Below are positions 27,261-35,399 of a DNA stretch of 64,000 nucleotides, one piece after another. This stretch comes from an uncultured Clostridia bacterium. GTDB lineage: Bacteria > Bacillota > Clostridia > Lachnospirales > Lachnospiraceae. Position 1 is the stretch's first letter, and the number at the start of each line of letters is the position of its first letter. Both the position numbers and the translations under genes were made by a program. The notes below the pieces were generated by a model. It made no database searches, was not told the DNA's origin, and saw only the letters and a list, made by a program, of their open reading frames with translations. The stretch covers positions 62,001 to 126,000 of the forward strand of contig CANDNA010000004.1 in the NCBI GenBank assembly GCA_947385955.1. Direction: 5' to 3'.

Positions 27261-27854
27261 TTACTTTGCCGTTTTCATTTTTGCTATTTTAATTTTATTC
27301 GCATCGATTCCAAATAATGCCTGAATTGCCTCACTAATATTTGCCCTTACCGTTTCCACACCGCCGCCTTCCGCCAGTACAGCCACGCCCCCCACTGAAG
27401 GCTGCATTTTTTTACGCACATAGGGAATCTGTCTCCCCTCTGCATCCGTCACAAATACGGTGGATTCCTGGCTGTCCATTTCACTGGTATTGCGGCTGCC
27501 TCCGGATGCGTCGTTTTCCGTCATATTGGAACGGGCGGCAGGCCGGTCTTTTTCCACGATGTCCTCGCCGGTGGACTGAAGGGTAATCATCACCTTTACC
27601 CGGCCCACCCCTTCCATACAGGTAAGCAGCTCTTCCAGCTCCTGTTCCAGCTCCCTTACATAGGCATCCGTATCCCACTGCTGTGTTGTCTGGCTCTCCG
27701 CATCCTGCCGCTCTGCCTTCCCGGCTGACTCTGTATAGGAGACAGTGCCTGTCTTTCCCTGTCCGGTATCCTCCTTTTTCACAGGAATACAGACAATCAA
27801 AAGCAGTACACCGGCCAGTGCAAAAATAATGAATTTTTCTTTTTTTTCACTCAA
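27261..27854 (-). CDS. spoIIIAG: Stage III sporulation protein AG (TTG start)
   Basis: 197 residues beginning with TTG at 27854, overlapping the spoIIIAF stop and preceded by GGAGGTG. An N-terminal membrane segment (FIIFALAGVLLLIVCIPV) leads to a ring-building motif domain (CMEGVGRVKVMITLQSTGED) and the EAIQALFGIDANKIKIAKM end. It forms the large ring of the SpoIIIA-SpoIIQ complex. Confidence 0.93.
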   Translation of the reverse strand: MSEKKEKFIIFALAGVLLLIVCIPVKKEDTGQGKTGTVSYTESAGKAERQDAESQTTQQWDTDAYVRELEQELEELLTCMEGVGRVKVMITLQSTGEDIVEKDRPAARSNMTENDASGGSRNTSEMDSQESTVFVTDAEGRQIPYVRKKMQPSVGGVAVLAEGGGVETVRANISEAIQALFGIDANKIKIAKMKTAK

Positions 27855-28428
27855 TCAGCTTCACCTCCAGCCTGCTCTCTTCCACCCCCAGCGCATCTGC
27901 AAACAAGGCAGTAAACATTTGTTCCTTTTCCCCGTCTGCCGGCCCCTCCGGCTCCTCCTGCAGACGGATCTCATCCACCCGTATTCCCCCCATCCCGGCC
28001 GGAGCCATTCTGATTAGAATCCTGACGGCATCTTTTTCCTCTTCCCGGCTTTCTTCCGGACTATCCGGCAATTCCACCTTCTGTATCGTATATCCATACT
28101 GCTGTGCACAGGGCTCCAGCTTATCTCTGATCTCTTCCCCGATTTGTATCAGATAATTCCCGGACGGTGTCATACCCTCCGGCAGTTCCCTGTCAGAAAG
28201 CTCCTGCAGCTTATCTGTATAAGTGTTCATACAGGTCCTGTACTCCTCCCTGACCCCACTGTGAAACCACTCCACCAAAGGAATCACCAAAATAACGAGT
28301 GTCATGATTCCTACCAGAAATCTGAAATATTTTTCATAGGATGGATTGGGGCGGAAATGGATCAAAGCCTGTGCCAGTATCATAAACACACTGGTCCGTT
28401 TTATGATTTCCATCAGATATTCTTCCAT
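27847..28428 (-). CDS. spoIIIAF: Stage III sporulation protein AF
   Basis: 193 residues from ATG 28428, which shares a base with the spoIIIAE stop (TAATG). Two transmembrane helices near the start (FMILAQALIHF, FRFLVGIMTLVILVIPLVEW) are followed by a soluble ring-building-like domain. The open frame continues upstream in spoIIIAE but that part is a shadow. Confidence 0.92.
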   Translation of the reverse strand: MEEYLMEIIKRTSVFMILAQALIHFRPNPSYEKYFRFLVGIMTLVILVIPLVEWFHSGVREEYRTCMNTYTDKLQELSDRELPEGMTPSGNYLIQIGEEIRDKLEPCAQQYGYTIQKVELPDSPEESREEEKDAVRILIRMAPAGMGGIRVDEIRLQEEPEGPADGEKEQMFTALFADALGVEESRLEVKLIE

Positions 28429-29471
28429 TAAAATCCCCGATTCGTTGTCATAGCCGCAATGGCTATCATAATCAGAAACAGACAACAGGCAGTCAGTACA
28501 ATGCGCAGGACCAGCAGGCTGCCCTCTCCCACCCGGTCCATGCAGGAAGTGATCCTTCTGTCGCTGACGATTCCCGCAAGCGCTGCCGAAAGTTTCAGCA
28601 GCATGGCAAGAACCCAGATTTTGATTGCAGGCAGTGCACACAAAAGCACCAGCAGTAAAATCGCAACAACGCCAATGCTGTTTTTAATCAGCACCGCAGA
28701 GCCGATAACCAGCTCCGCCACACTGTCACTGACCGTCCCGATCCCCGGGATCATGGCAATGGTTTTCTGCAGGGTGGACATTTTCATAGCATCTATTACG
28801 GGTGTTATCATTGACTGTATCATACTGATACCGGTAATCACCGCAAAAAACAGCTTCAGCAGATATCCGATCACCCGTTTCAGCAACTCCAGCAGCATAT
28901 GCAGTTTTTCCTCTGCCCACAGGCCATTCATAAACGTCAGGAAAATATAAACTTTGATCAGCGGCATCAGAAAAGCAGACAGCGCCGCTTCCATCACATA
29001 AATCAGCATCAGGATAAACTGATAATATAAAAGTCCGGTCGTTACACCGCTGGCAGCTCCCACAGCCAGAAAATAAACCGGCATAAACAGTTTCATAAAC
29101 ACCAGCATGTCTGAAATCAGGGACTGGGCCGTATCCGTCACCGTACCGAAAATACGGAGCAGCAACAGGATCAGAAACAGATAGACAAAATAAAATCCGA
29201 TGTCCGCAATCTGTTTGTTTTCAAACAGATCCGTCAGATTCATCAGAAGGGCTGCCAGAATCCCCACACACAAAAGCATGACCACAATCCGGGAAAAGCT
29301 CTGAAACTCTCCCTGCATCATCTGTGCCAAGTCCTGAAAACACAGTTGAAGCGCCCCCGGCACATCCCCGGAAAGAAGCAGGCCGAACAGCTCCTGCAAA
29401 TCCACCTCACAGCCCGGAAACAGACTGCTGATTTGATTGTTCAATCCATTGATTTCCTCTGTCAGATCCAT
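28428..29471 (-). CDS. spoIIIAE: Stage III sporulation protein AE
   Basis: 347 residues with about seven or eight transmembrane helices and the conserved MIQSMITPVIDAMK and AMIPGIGTVSDSVAELVIG segments. AAGGGGTAACAA precedes the ATG. It is the main polytopic subunit of the mother-cell complex, resembling parts of type III secretion export gates. A signal-peptide-like export pathway for its N-terminus is possible. Confidence 0.95.
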   Translation of the reverse strand: MDLTEEINGLNNQISSLFPGCEVDLQELFGLLLSGDVPGALQLCFQDLAQMMQGEFQSFSRIVVMLLCVGILAALLMNLTDLFENKQIADIGFYFVYLFLILLLLRIFGTVTDTAQSLISDMLVFMKLFMPVYFLAVGAASGVTTGLLYYQFILMLIYVMEAALSAFLMPLIKVYIFLTFMNGLWAEEKLHMLLELLKRVIGYLLKLFFAVITGISMIQSMITPVIDAMKMSTLQKTIAMIPGIGTVSDSVAELVIGSAVLIKNSIGVVAILLLVLLCALPAIKIWVLAMLLKLSAALAGIVSDRRITSCMDRVGEGSLLVLRIVLTACCLFLIMIAIAAMTTNRGF

Positions 29472-29474
29472 TTG

Positions 29475-29861
29475 TTACCCCTTGAAATTCTGAATCGTCT
29501 GGATCACGGAAAGCAGAATCGGAAGCCCGGTCAAAAGTACCATCACCTTCCCGAAAATCTCAATCTGTCCGCCCACTGCACCATATCCTGCATCCCGGCA
29601 GATTCCGGCACAAAATTCACAGATATAGGTAATGCCCACAATCTTCAGTAAAATAGCCAGAAAACCGTTGTCCGCCGATATCACCGACTGAAACCGCTGC
29701 ACCTCATCCATAAATACCGCCAGATTCTGTATGGTAATTCCGAAAATCAAAAGGCCTGTAACCACTCCGATATAAACGCTGTATTCCGCCTTTACGGTTC
29801 TGAAAAAAACAGCCAGAAGCACACCGGTAACGCCGATTGCCCCGATTTTTACAATGTCCAT
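29475..29861 (-). CDS. spoIIIAD: Stage III sporulation protein AD
   Basis: 128 residues, four predicted membrane segments (IGAIGVTGVLLAVFF, GVVTGLLIFGITI, VVGI..ICEFCAGICRDAGY region, VLLTGLPILLSVIQTI). GAGGGAGGGCT precedes the ATG. Paired with SpoIIIAC, which it resembles, in the export-gate-like part of the channel. Confidence 0.92.
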   Translation of the reverse strand: MDIVKIGAIGVTGVLLAVFFRTVKAEYSVYIGVVTGLLIFGITIQNLAVFMDEVQRFQSVISADNGFLAILLKIVGITYICEFCAGICRDAGYGAVGGQIEIFGKVMVLLTGLPILLSVIQTIQNFKG

Positions 29862-29869
29862 AGCCCTCC

Positions 29870-30064
29870 CTAAATCTGAAATAAATTCCGTATGGTTTCA
29901 AACAAGTCTGCCACATAGGGGACGATCCACGACAAAACCAGAATCAATCCTGCCAGACTGACCAGAAAAGCATGTTCTTCCCTTCCGCTGTGCTTCAGTA
30001 CCTGGCTTAATATTGTGACCAATACCCCCACCGCCGCAATTTTAAAAATCAGACCTATGCCCAT
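29870..30064 (-). CDS. spoIIIAC: Stage III sporulation protein AC
   Basis: 64 residues from ATG 30064, preceded by GGGAGGAAAAA. An upstream in-frame ATG at 30085 would sit in spoIIIAB. Two transmembrane helices (LIFKIAAVGVLVTILSQVL and FLVSLAGLILVLSWIVPYV) match SpoIIIAC in length and sequence. Confidence 0.93.
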   Translation of the reverse strand: MGIGLIFKIAAVGVLVTILSQVLKHSGREEHAFLVSLAGLILVLSWIVPYVADLFETIRNLFQI

Positions 30065-30081
30065 TTTTTCCTCCCGGTCTT

Positions 30082-30600
30082 TCATAATAATACGATGACA
30101 AGCAGCAGACCGCCCATTACGCCGAAGCTCATAATCATCTTTTCCCGTTCTGCCCTGTGTGCTTCCAATGCCCCGATTTTCTCTGATAAAGCTGTCAGTT
30201 GATTGTCTATTGCCTGTTCCTGCAGCTCTCTGTCTGCATGTCCCAGGCTTCTGGCAAATCCGGTCAGAAACATCTTGTCCTCTTTTTTCAGGGGAAACTG
30301 TTCAAACCAGGCCAGGACCTGCTCCTCCCAGATTTGCGGCAGGGGTTTTCCCGTATTTTGCTCCGCCTCTTCAAAAATAGCAGTCAGCAGCTCAGAAAAA
30401 GGAGGCTGCATGGACTGTGCCACCATCCTGCATGCTTCCGGAACGGCAGCCAGACAATACCCCACCTGACTGGCCAGCAGCTCGTACATCCGTTTCATCT
30501 CCTTTAGTCCAAGCAGCCGTTCCCGCATTTCCCTGCAACAGCAAAAACTGTATCCCACTGTGCCGAGCAGCAGAAAAGCTGCTCCTAAAAGCCGGAACAT
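30082..30600 (-). CDS. spoIIIAB: Stage III sporulation protein AB
   Basis: 172 residues: N-terminal membrane segment (MFRLLGAAFLLLGTVGYSF), a helical soluble middle, and a C-terminal membrane segment (MIMSFGVMGGLLLVIVLL). It resembles the GspF-like part of secretion systems. Overlaps spoIIIAA by 16 bases with GAGGGATTTGCC as ribosome site. Confidence 0.93.
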   Translation of the reverse strand: MFRLLGAAFLLLGTVGYSFCCCREMRERLLGLKEMKRMYELLASQVGYCLAAVPEACRMVAQSMQPPFSELLTAIFEEAEQNTGKPLPQIWEEQVLAWFEQFPLKKEDKMFLTGFARSLGHADRELQEQAIDNQLTALSEKIGALEAHRAEREKMIMSFGVMGGLLLVIVLL

Positions 30601-31538
30601 AAGGCAAATCCCTCATCAAAAATTCCCTCCACAAAACAGTTCCCCCTGTTTTTTCCAAGCAGGATAAAACGTCTGAATTCCCCCAGTTCCAGTAAATCCT
30701 TTATGTACTTCTTTCCCCTGATCTCCTCCATACTGCTGCCATGCACTGTCACAATCAGACTGCTGCCGCACTGCAGTACCTGCAAAAGAGCCTGTACATC
30801 TTCAGGACTGCCGATCTCATCCACTGCCACCACCTGGGGAGCCATAGAACGGATCAGCATCATCATACCTGCTGCTTTGGGACATCCGTCCAGCACATCC
30901 GTCCGGATCCCCACTCTGTTCTGCGCAATGCCCATATAGCATCCCGCGATTTCCGAACGTTCGTCCACCACTCCCACACACAGCCCCATACCATGAGGAT
31001 TTCCATCCGAAACCTGCCTTACAATATCCCGAAGCAGGGTTGTCTTACCACAGCCCGGCGGCGATACAATCATACCGCTTAAAAAGCGGCCTCTTTCATA
31101 AAGAAACGGCATTACCGAATCTGCCGCGCCTATCACCTCATGAGCAATCCTGATATTCAGGTAGGAAATATGTTTCAGCCGTTTCACTTTTCCGCTTTCA
31201 TCCGTCACAACCTGTCCCGCCACACCGATGCGATGGCCCCCTGGTACAGTCAGAAATCCCTGCCGAAGCTCTTCTTCAAATGCATACACGGAATAACGGC
31301 AGATATGATTCAAAATACCATCCAGTTCTTTCCGCCCGATATAATATGCCTGCGCTATATCATCTGTCATACTGCCATCCCTGGCAAGGAAACATTCCCT
31401 CCGCCCAAGATGCAGCAACACCGGACTGTCCGCCCGCAGACGAATCTCCTGCAAAGAAGCCGCCCGGGCCGCTGTATGCTCCCATACCCCCCGCAGATAA
31501 TCGGGAAACAGTCCCAGAATATCCTCTCCGTCTTTCAT
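30585..31538 (-). CDS. spoIIIAA: Stage III sporulation protein AA, ATPase
   Basis: 317 residues from ATG 31538 (AGAGGTG six bases ahead; a GTG three codons earlier is less likely). Walker A SPPGCGKTTLLRD, Walker B VVAVDEIGS and the ring-ATPase fold related to secretion ATPases are complete. It is needed for late forespore gene expression through the SpoIIIA channel. First gene of the eight-gene operon. Confidence 0.95.
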   Translation of the reverse strand: MKDGEDILGLFPDYLRGVWEHTAARAASLQEIRLRADSPVLLHLGRRECFLARDGSMTDDIAQAYYIGRKELDGILNHICRYSVYAFEEELRQGFLTVPGGHRIGVAGQVVTDESGKVKRLKHISYLNIRIAHEVIGAADSVMPFLYERGRFLSGMIVSPPGCGKTTLLRDIVRQVSDGNPHGMGLCVGVVDERSEIAGCYMGIAQNRVGIRTDVLDGCPKAAGMMMLIRSMAPQVVAVDEIGSPEDVQALLQVLQCGSSLIVTVHGSSMEEIRGKKYIKDLLELGEFRRFILLGKNRGNCFVEGIFDEGFALCSGF

Positions 31539-31558
31539 AGCCTTCACCTCTTTATCTC

Positions 31559-31587
31559 AATATATGAAAGGAATCCGAAGTTATGAC
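31559..31587 (-). promoter_or_regulatory. Possible sigma-E promoter of spoIIIA
   Basis: CATATATT (31559-31566) resembles the sigma-E -10 CATACAnT, with GTCATAACT upstream as a poor -35. The spoIIIA operon is known to be sigma-E dependent in Bacillus; the match here is partial. Confidence 0.35.
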
Positions 31588-31631
31588 TGTTTTCAAAAAA
31601 ATACAAAATTTATCCAAAATACCTCTGGACA

Positions 31632-31660
31632 CATGGAACAGATGGTGCTATGATACATAT
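31632..31660 (+). promoter_or_regulatory. Promoter of the GrcA-like gene
   Basis: TGGACA then a 17-base spacer and TATGAT, each 5 of 6 to consensus, about 55 bases before the start codon. Just downstream AGTAACTATTACT is a small palindrome that could be an operator. Confidence 0.65.
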
Positions 31661-31711
31661 ATAAACAGTAACTATTACTATTATCAATAATTTGTAAAAG
31701 GAGAGAGTATT

Positions 31712-31954
31712 ATGGCAGTAAACACAGCGCAGGTAGATAATCTGGTATCTTTATTGGACGGCTATGCAACAAAGGGCGGACATCATCTCAATGTTAACGT
31801 ATTGAACAGAGACACACTGCTGGATGCTCAGAAGCATCCTGAAAACTATCCTCAGCTTACCATCCGTGTATCCGGTTATGCGGTAAACTTCATTAAGCTG
31901 ACACCGGAGCAGCAGGCAGACGTGATTTCCAGAACATTCCATGAATCCGTATAA
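31712..31954 (+). CDS. grcA: GrcA-like autonomous glycyl radical domain protein
   Basis: 80 residues. Almost the whole protein matches the C-terminal end of pyruvate formate-lyase ([39 protein letters not shown]), with the radical glycine at Gly55 in RVSGY. GrcA (YfiD) is known to replace the damaged glycyl radical loop of PFL and needs PFL-activating enzyme. AAAAGGAGAGAG lies just ahead of the ATG, its own promoter is strong, and a terminator follows, so it is a monocistronic gene. It is not a broken PFL: start, ribosome site and stop are all proper. Confidence 0.88.
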   Translation: MAVNTAQVDNLVSLLDGYATKGGHHLNVNVLNRDTLLDAQKHPENYPQLTIRVSGYAVNFIKLTPEQQADVISRTFHESV

Positions 31955-32006
31955 ACTTTCTAATTTTCTCTTATATGCGTCAGGTCTGTAACCCCAGCCG
32001 GACGCA

Positions 32007-32052
32007 CAAAAGGGGCTGTGGCACGAATCAGTCAGTGCACAGCCCCTTTTTA
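32007..32052. terminator. Bidirectional terminator between grcA and lgt
   Basis: AAAAGGGGCTGTG (from 32008) pairs with CACAGCCCCTTTT (32038-32050), one of the strongest stems in the window, with A and T runs for both directions. Confidence 0.9.
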
Positions 32053-32068
32053 TATGTTGTTATCCTTT

Positions 32069-32941
32069 TTATGATTTGCTCTTTCCCGGCCTTTTTCTCA
32101 CTGTTATTTCCACAAGCAATGCAAAAATCACCAGCGCCCCTGCCAGTACCTGAGAAACTGCGATATCCGTATGTCCGATCAGCAACTGGTCAGTACGAAG
32201 TCCCTCAATGACGCATCTGCCCAGACCATAGCCCCCCAGATAAAGAAGCGCCACCTCTCCCTGGAATTTCTTATGCTTCCGATAGGCCATCAAAAACACC
32301 AGAACCAGCAGATTCCAGACACTTTCATATAAAAAGGTGGGATGCACCTGAATATAATTGGTGCCTTCCAGAATATGGGCGGAAAGCTCCGCAGAAATAT
32401 CGCCGGGACGTACCGCATCAATGGGCAGCCGCATGGCAAACAGGCTGTCCGTATACTGTCCAAAAGCCTCCCGGTTCATAAAATTGCCCCATCTGCCAAT
32501 AATCTGTCCCAGGATCAATCCCACAATCCCTGTGTCGCAGAGCCTTAAAAAAGACAGTTTTTTCACATGACAGTAAATGCCGGCTGTCAGAAACGCGGCA
32601 ATCACAGTGCCGTAAATCGCCAGGCCGCCGTGACGGAGATTGAAAATTTCCAGCAGATTGTCCTTGTACATATCCCAGGAAAAGACCACGTAATAAATAC
32701 GGGAACCCAGAATACAGAAAAATATGGCATACAGGGCAAAATCCCAGTAAACCTCCGGATCCTGCCCTGTCACCTTTGCCTCCCGGACTGCCATCAAAAC
32801 CCCAAGCACGACCCCAAGGCCGATAATCATCCCATAAAAAGCAATGGGAAATCCAAATACGGTTATGGTCTTGGGCACATTTTCCAGATACAGATGCAGA
32901 TGGGGAAACGCAATATCCCCCACATCCATGATTTCCTTCAT
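32069..32941 (-). CDS. lgt: Prolipoprotein diacylglyceryl transferase
   Basis: 290 residues, seven transmembrane segments, with the signature IGRWGNFMNREAFGQYTD. It moves diacylglycerol onto the lipobox Cys of prolipoproteins, such as the SGNH and transglutaminase-like lipoproteins in this window. AAAGGAGGATACA precedes the ATG; it lies 28 bases after ychF. Confidence 0.95.
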   Translation of the reverse strand: MKEIMDVGDIAFPHLHLYLENVPKTITVFGFPIAFYGMIIGLGVVLGVLMAVREAKVTGQDPEVYWDFALYAIFFCILGSRIYYVVFSWDMYKDNLLEIFNLRHGGLAIYGTVIAAFLTAGIYCHVKKLSFLRLCDTGIVGLILGQIIGRWGNFMNREAFGQYTDSLFAMRLPIDAVRPGDISAELSAHILEGTNYIQVHPTFLYESVWNLLVLVFLMAYRKHKKFQGEVALLYLGGYGLGRCVIEGLRTDQLLIGHTDIAVSQVLAGALVIFALLVEITVRKRPGKSKS

Positions 32942-32969
32942 TGTATCCTCCTTTTATCTGCTCTGTTGA

Positions 32970-34070
32970 CTATACGTTAAATCGGAACAAAATCACATCT
33001 CCGTCTTTCACCACATACTCCTTGCCTTCCATACCCACAAGTCCTTTTTCTCTGGCCGCCGCCAGGGAACCCTGTTCCAGCAGGTCTTTATAATTTACCA
33101 CCTCGGCTTTGATAAAGCCCCGTTCAAAATCCGAGTGAATCTTTCCTGCTGCCTGGGGAGCCTTTGTACCGATCCGGATCGTCCACGCCCTGGTCTCATC
33201 CTCTCCTGCCGTCAGAAAGCTCTGCAGGCCCAGCAGATGGTAGCTGGCCCGGATCAGCTTTTCCAGCCCGGATTCCGCCAGCCCCAGATCCTCCAGAAAC
33301 ATGGCTTTTTCCTCTTCCTCCAGCTCTGCGATCTCCTGTTCGATCTGCGCACAGATAACGAATACTTCACTGCCTGTCTTTTGGGCAAATTCGCGAACCG
33401 CCAGAACGCCCTGATTGCCTGCGCCGTCATCCGCCAGATCTTCCTCACCCACATTGGCGGCAAAGATCACAGGCTTGGCTGTCAGCAGTTGATAATTCCG
33501 AAACAGGGCACGCTCTTCCTCATCCAGATCCGTTTCAAATCCCAGGGCCAGGCTGCCCCTCTCCAGATGGTCCTTAAGACGTTTTAACAGTTCCAGCTCC
33601 CTTGCCTGCAGCTTATCCATTCTGGCGCCTTTGGATACCTTGGCGATCCTTCTTTCCAGAATTTCAAGATCGGAAAAAATCAGTTCCAGATTGATGGTCT
33701 CAATATCCCTCAGAGGGTCCACACTGCCGTCCACATGCACCACATTGTCATCTGCAAAGCATCTGACCACATGCACCACCGCATCCACTTCCCGGATATT
33801 GCTGAGAAACTGATTCCCCAGCCCTTCTCCCTTCGACGCCCCCTTGACCAGACCGGCTATATCCACAAATTCAATCACCGCCGGCGTCACCTTTCTGGAA
33901 TGATACAGATCCCCCAAAAGCCGCAGACGTTCATCCGGTACCGCCACGATTCCCACATTGGGGTCAATGGTGCAGAACGGATAATTGGCCGACTCTGCAC
34001 CGGCTTTTGTCAGGGAGTTAAACAAGGTACTCTTTCCCACGTTCGGCAGCCCTACTATGCCCAGTTTCAT
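32970..34070 (-). CDS. ychF: Ribosome-binding ATPase YchF
   Basis: 366 residues. G1 GLPNVGKSTLFNSLTKAGAE, a DIAGLVKGASKGEGLGNQFL switch segment, a coiled-coil insertion, and the C-terminal TGS domain ending VKDGDVILFRFNV. YchF is an OBG-family protein that prefers ATP and binds ribosomes, with a role in stress response. Confidence 0.95.
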   Translation of the reverse strand: MKLGIVGLPNVGKSTLFNSLTKAGAESANYPFCTIDPNVGIVAVPDERLRLLGDLYHSRKVTPAVIEFVDIAGLVKGASKGEGLGNQFLSNIREVDAVVHVVRCFADDNVVHVDGSVDPLRDIETINLELIFSDLEILERRIAKVSKGARMDKLQARELELLKRLKDHLERGSLALGFETDLDEEERALFRNYQLLTAKPVIFAANVGEEDLADDGAGNQGVLAVREFAQKTGSEVFVICAQIEQEIAELEEEEKAMFLEDLGLAESGLEKLIRASYHLLGLQSFLTAGEDETRAWTIRIGTKAPQAAGKIHSDFERGFIKAEVVNYKDLLEQGSLAAAREKGLVGMEGKEYVVKDGDVILFRFNV

Positions 34071-34171
34071 TTTTATCCTTACCCATTCAGAAATCCTTAA
34101 AAATCAGGTATTTCTGCCTTTCTTTGTATTTTACCGCATCATCTGCTATTTTCTGATTATAAAATATTTGT

Positions 34172-34426
34172 TTATTGCCTGCAATGCATATTTATCAGTT
34201 TGAGTATCAGGCGGAAAGCCAGGCCTGACAAAACAGTAAAAAAACCAACTTTGCAAAGCGCATCTCCCACACCTGAGTTGACGGCATATTGGATCTGTAA
34301 TTCAAGTGGCGGATCCTGATAAGGGATTCCCGCCTTTACCACCTCATAATAGACTCCGATGATAACTATGATAAGACCGGCTAAAACAATGGCGCTGCTG
34401 ATACCCTTCCCTTTTCCTGTCATCAA
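34172..34426 (-). CDS. Small two-helix membrane protein, unknown
   Basis: 84 residues preceded by GGGAGGGGATATTG, a strong ribosome site. Two hydrophobic helices (AIVLAGLIIVIIGVYYEVV and VGFFTVLSGLAFRLILKLI) flank a polar loop (AGIPYQDPPLELQIQYAVNS). I do not recognise the family. Good translation signals and independence from other frames support a real gene. It follows the rsgA terminator and precedes ychF. Confidence 0.6.
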   Translation of the reverse strand: MMTGKGKGISSAIVLAGLIIVIIGVYYEVVKAGIPYQDPPLELQIQYAVNSGVGDALCKVGFFTVLSGLAFRLILKLINMHCRQ

Positions 34427-34446
34427 TATCCCCTCCCATATCAGAA

Positions 34447-34500
34447 CAAAATAAGTCCATCACCAACCATATTTCTATACCTGGTCACAGACTTATTCAT
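34447..34500 (-). terminator. Terminator of the murE-rsgA operon
   Basis: AATAAGTC (34450-34457) pairs with GACTTATT (34490-34497), with additional inner pairing (ACCA/TGGT) and a TTTTG tail on the minus strand. Confidence 0.7.
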
Positions 34501-34508
34501 CTTTTCAG

Positions 34509-35387
34509 TCAGTACCGCTTCTGTCCCTTCAGCTCTTCGTACAACAGACAGTAACGATCGTATCGTCCGGCATTTATCTTTCCAGCCGCCACCGCCTGCC
34601 TGACCCCGCAGTCCGGCTCATGGATGTGGACACAGCCCTGAAATCTGCATGTTCCTTCATAAGGTATAAATTCCGGGTAAAAATGTCTCAGTTCCTCTTT
34701 TTCCATAGAAAACAGCGCCAGGGAACTGAATCCCGGTGTATCCATAATATACGTATCCTCTTCCATACGGATCAGCTCACTGTGCCTTGTGGTATGTCTG
34801 CCTCTGGCAATTTTTTTACTGACCGACCCTGTTTCCATACGAACGCCTGACTGCAGCAGATTGATCAGAGAAGATTTGCCCACACCGCTGGGACCTGCCA
34901 CTGCAGTGGTCCTGCCCTGCAGGGCTTCTTTCAGCTCCCGGATACCGCTGCCGTCCCGGGCACTGGTAAAAATCAGCCGGCAGCCGCACAGATCATACAT
35001 ATTTTCCAGCCGTTTCTGCTCCTCCCTATCCGCCAGATCTGACTTGTTAAAGCAGATCAGACAGGAAAGCGCCTGCTGCTGCATCATAATCAGAAAACGG
35101 TCCAGCAGATTCAGATTCGGTTCCGGTTCCTGCATGGCAAACAGAATCAATGCCTGATCAATATTGGCAACCGCAGGCCGGATCAGTGTACTTTTTCTGG
35201 GAAATATCCGTTCCACACTGCCTTCCCTTGCCTCTTCATCCAGAACGGACAATTCCACATCATCACCCACCAGAGGTTTTACATTCAGCTTACGAAAGAT
35301 TCCCTTTGCCTTGCAGGTATAGACTCCTTCTTTTCCCGTATCGACATAGTAAAATCCCGCAATTCCCTTAATAATCTTCCCCTTCAT
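34509..35387 (-). CDS. rsgA: Ribosome small subunit GTPase RsgA
   Basis: 292 residues. N-terminal OB-fold, circularly permuted GTPase with NKSDLAD before GPSGVGKSSLINLL, and DTPGFSSL. The C-terminal zinc site is CRFQGCVHIHEPDCGV. It assists late 30S assembly. It ends the long operon and is the usual neighbour of prkC. Confidence 0.95.
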   Translation of the reverse strand: MKGKIIKGIAGFYYVDTGKEGVYTCKAKGIFRKLNVKPLVGDDVELSVLDEEAREGSVERIFPRKSTLIRPAVANIDQALILFAMQEPEPNLNLLDRFLIMMQQQALSCLICFNKSDLADREEQKRLENMYDLCGCRLIFTSARDGSGIRELKEALQGRTTAVAGPSGVGKSSLINLLQSGVRMETGSVSKKIARGRHTTRHSELIRMEEDTYIMDTPGFSSLALFSMEKEELRHFYPEFIPYEGTCRFQGCVHIHEPDCGVRQAVAAGKINAGRYDRYCLLYEELKGQKRY

Positions 35388-35399
35388 ATGATACTGTCC

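Noticed and set aside
31712-31954. The GrcA-like gene as a broken pyruvate formate-lyase remnant.
   Set aside because: It has a good promoter, ribosome site, start, stop and terminator and matches the known small GrcA form.
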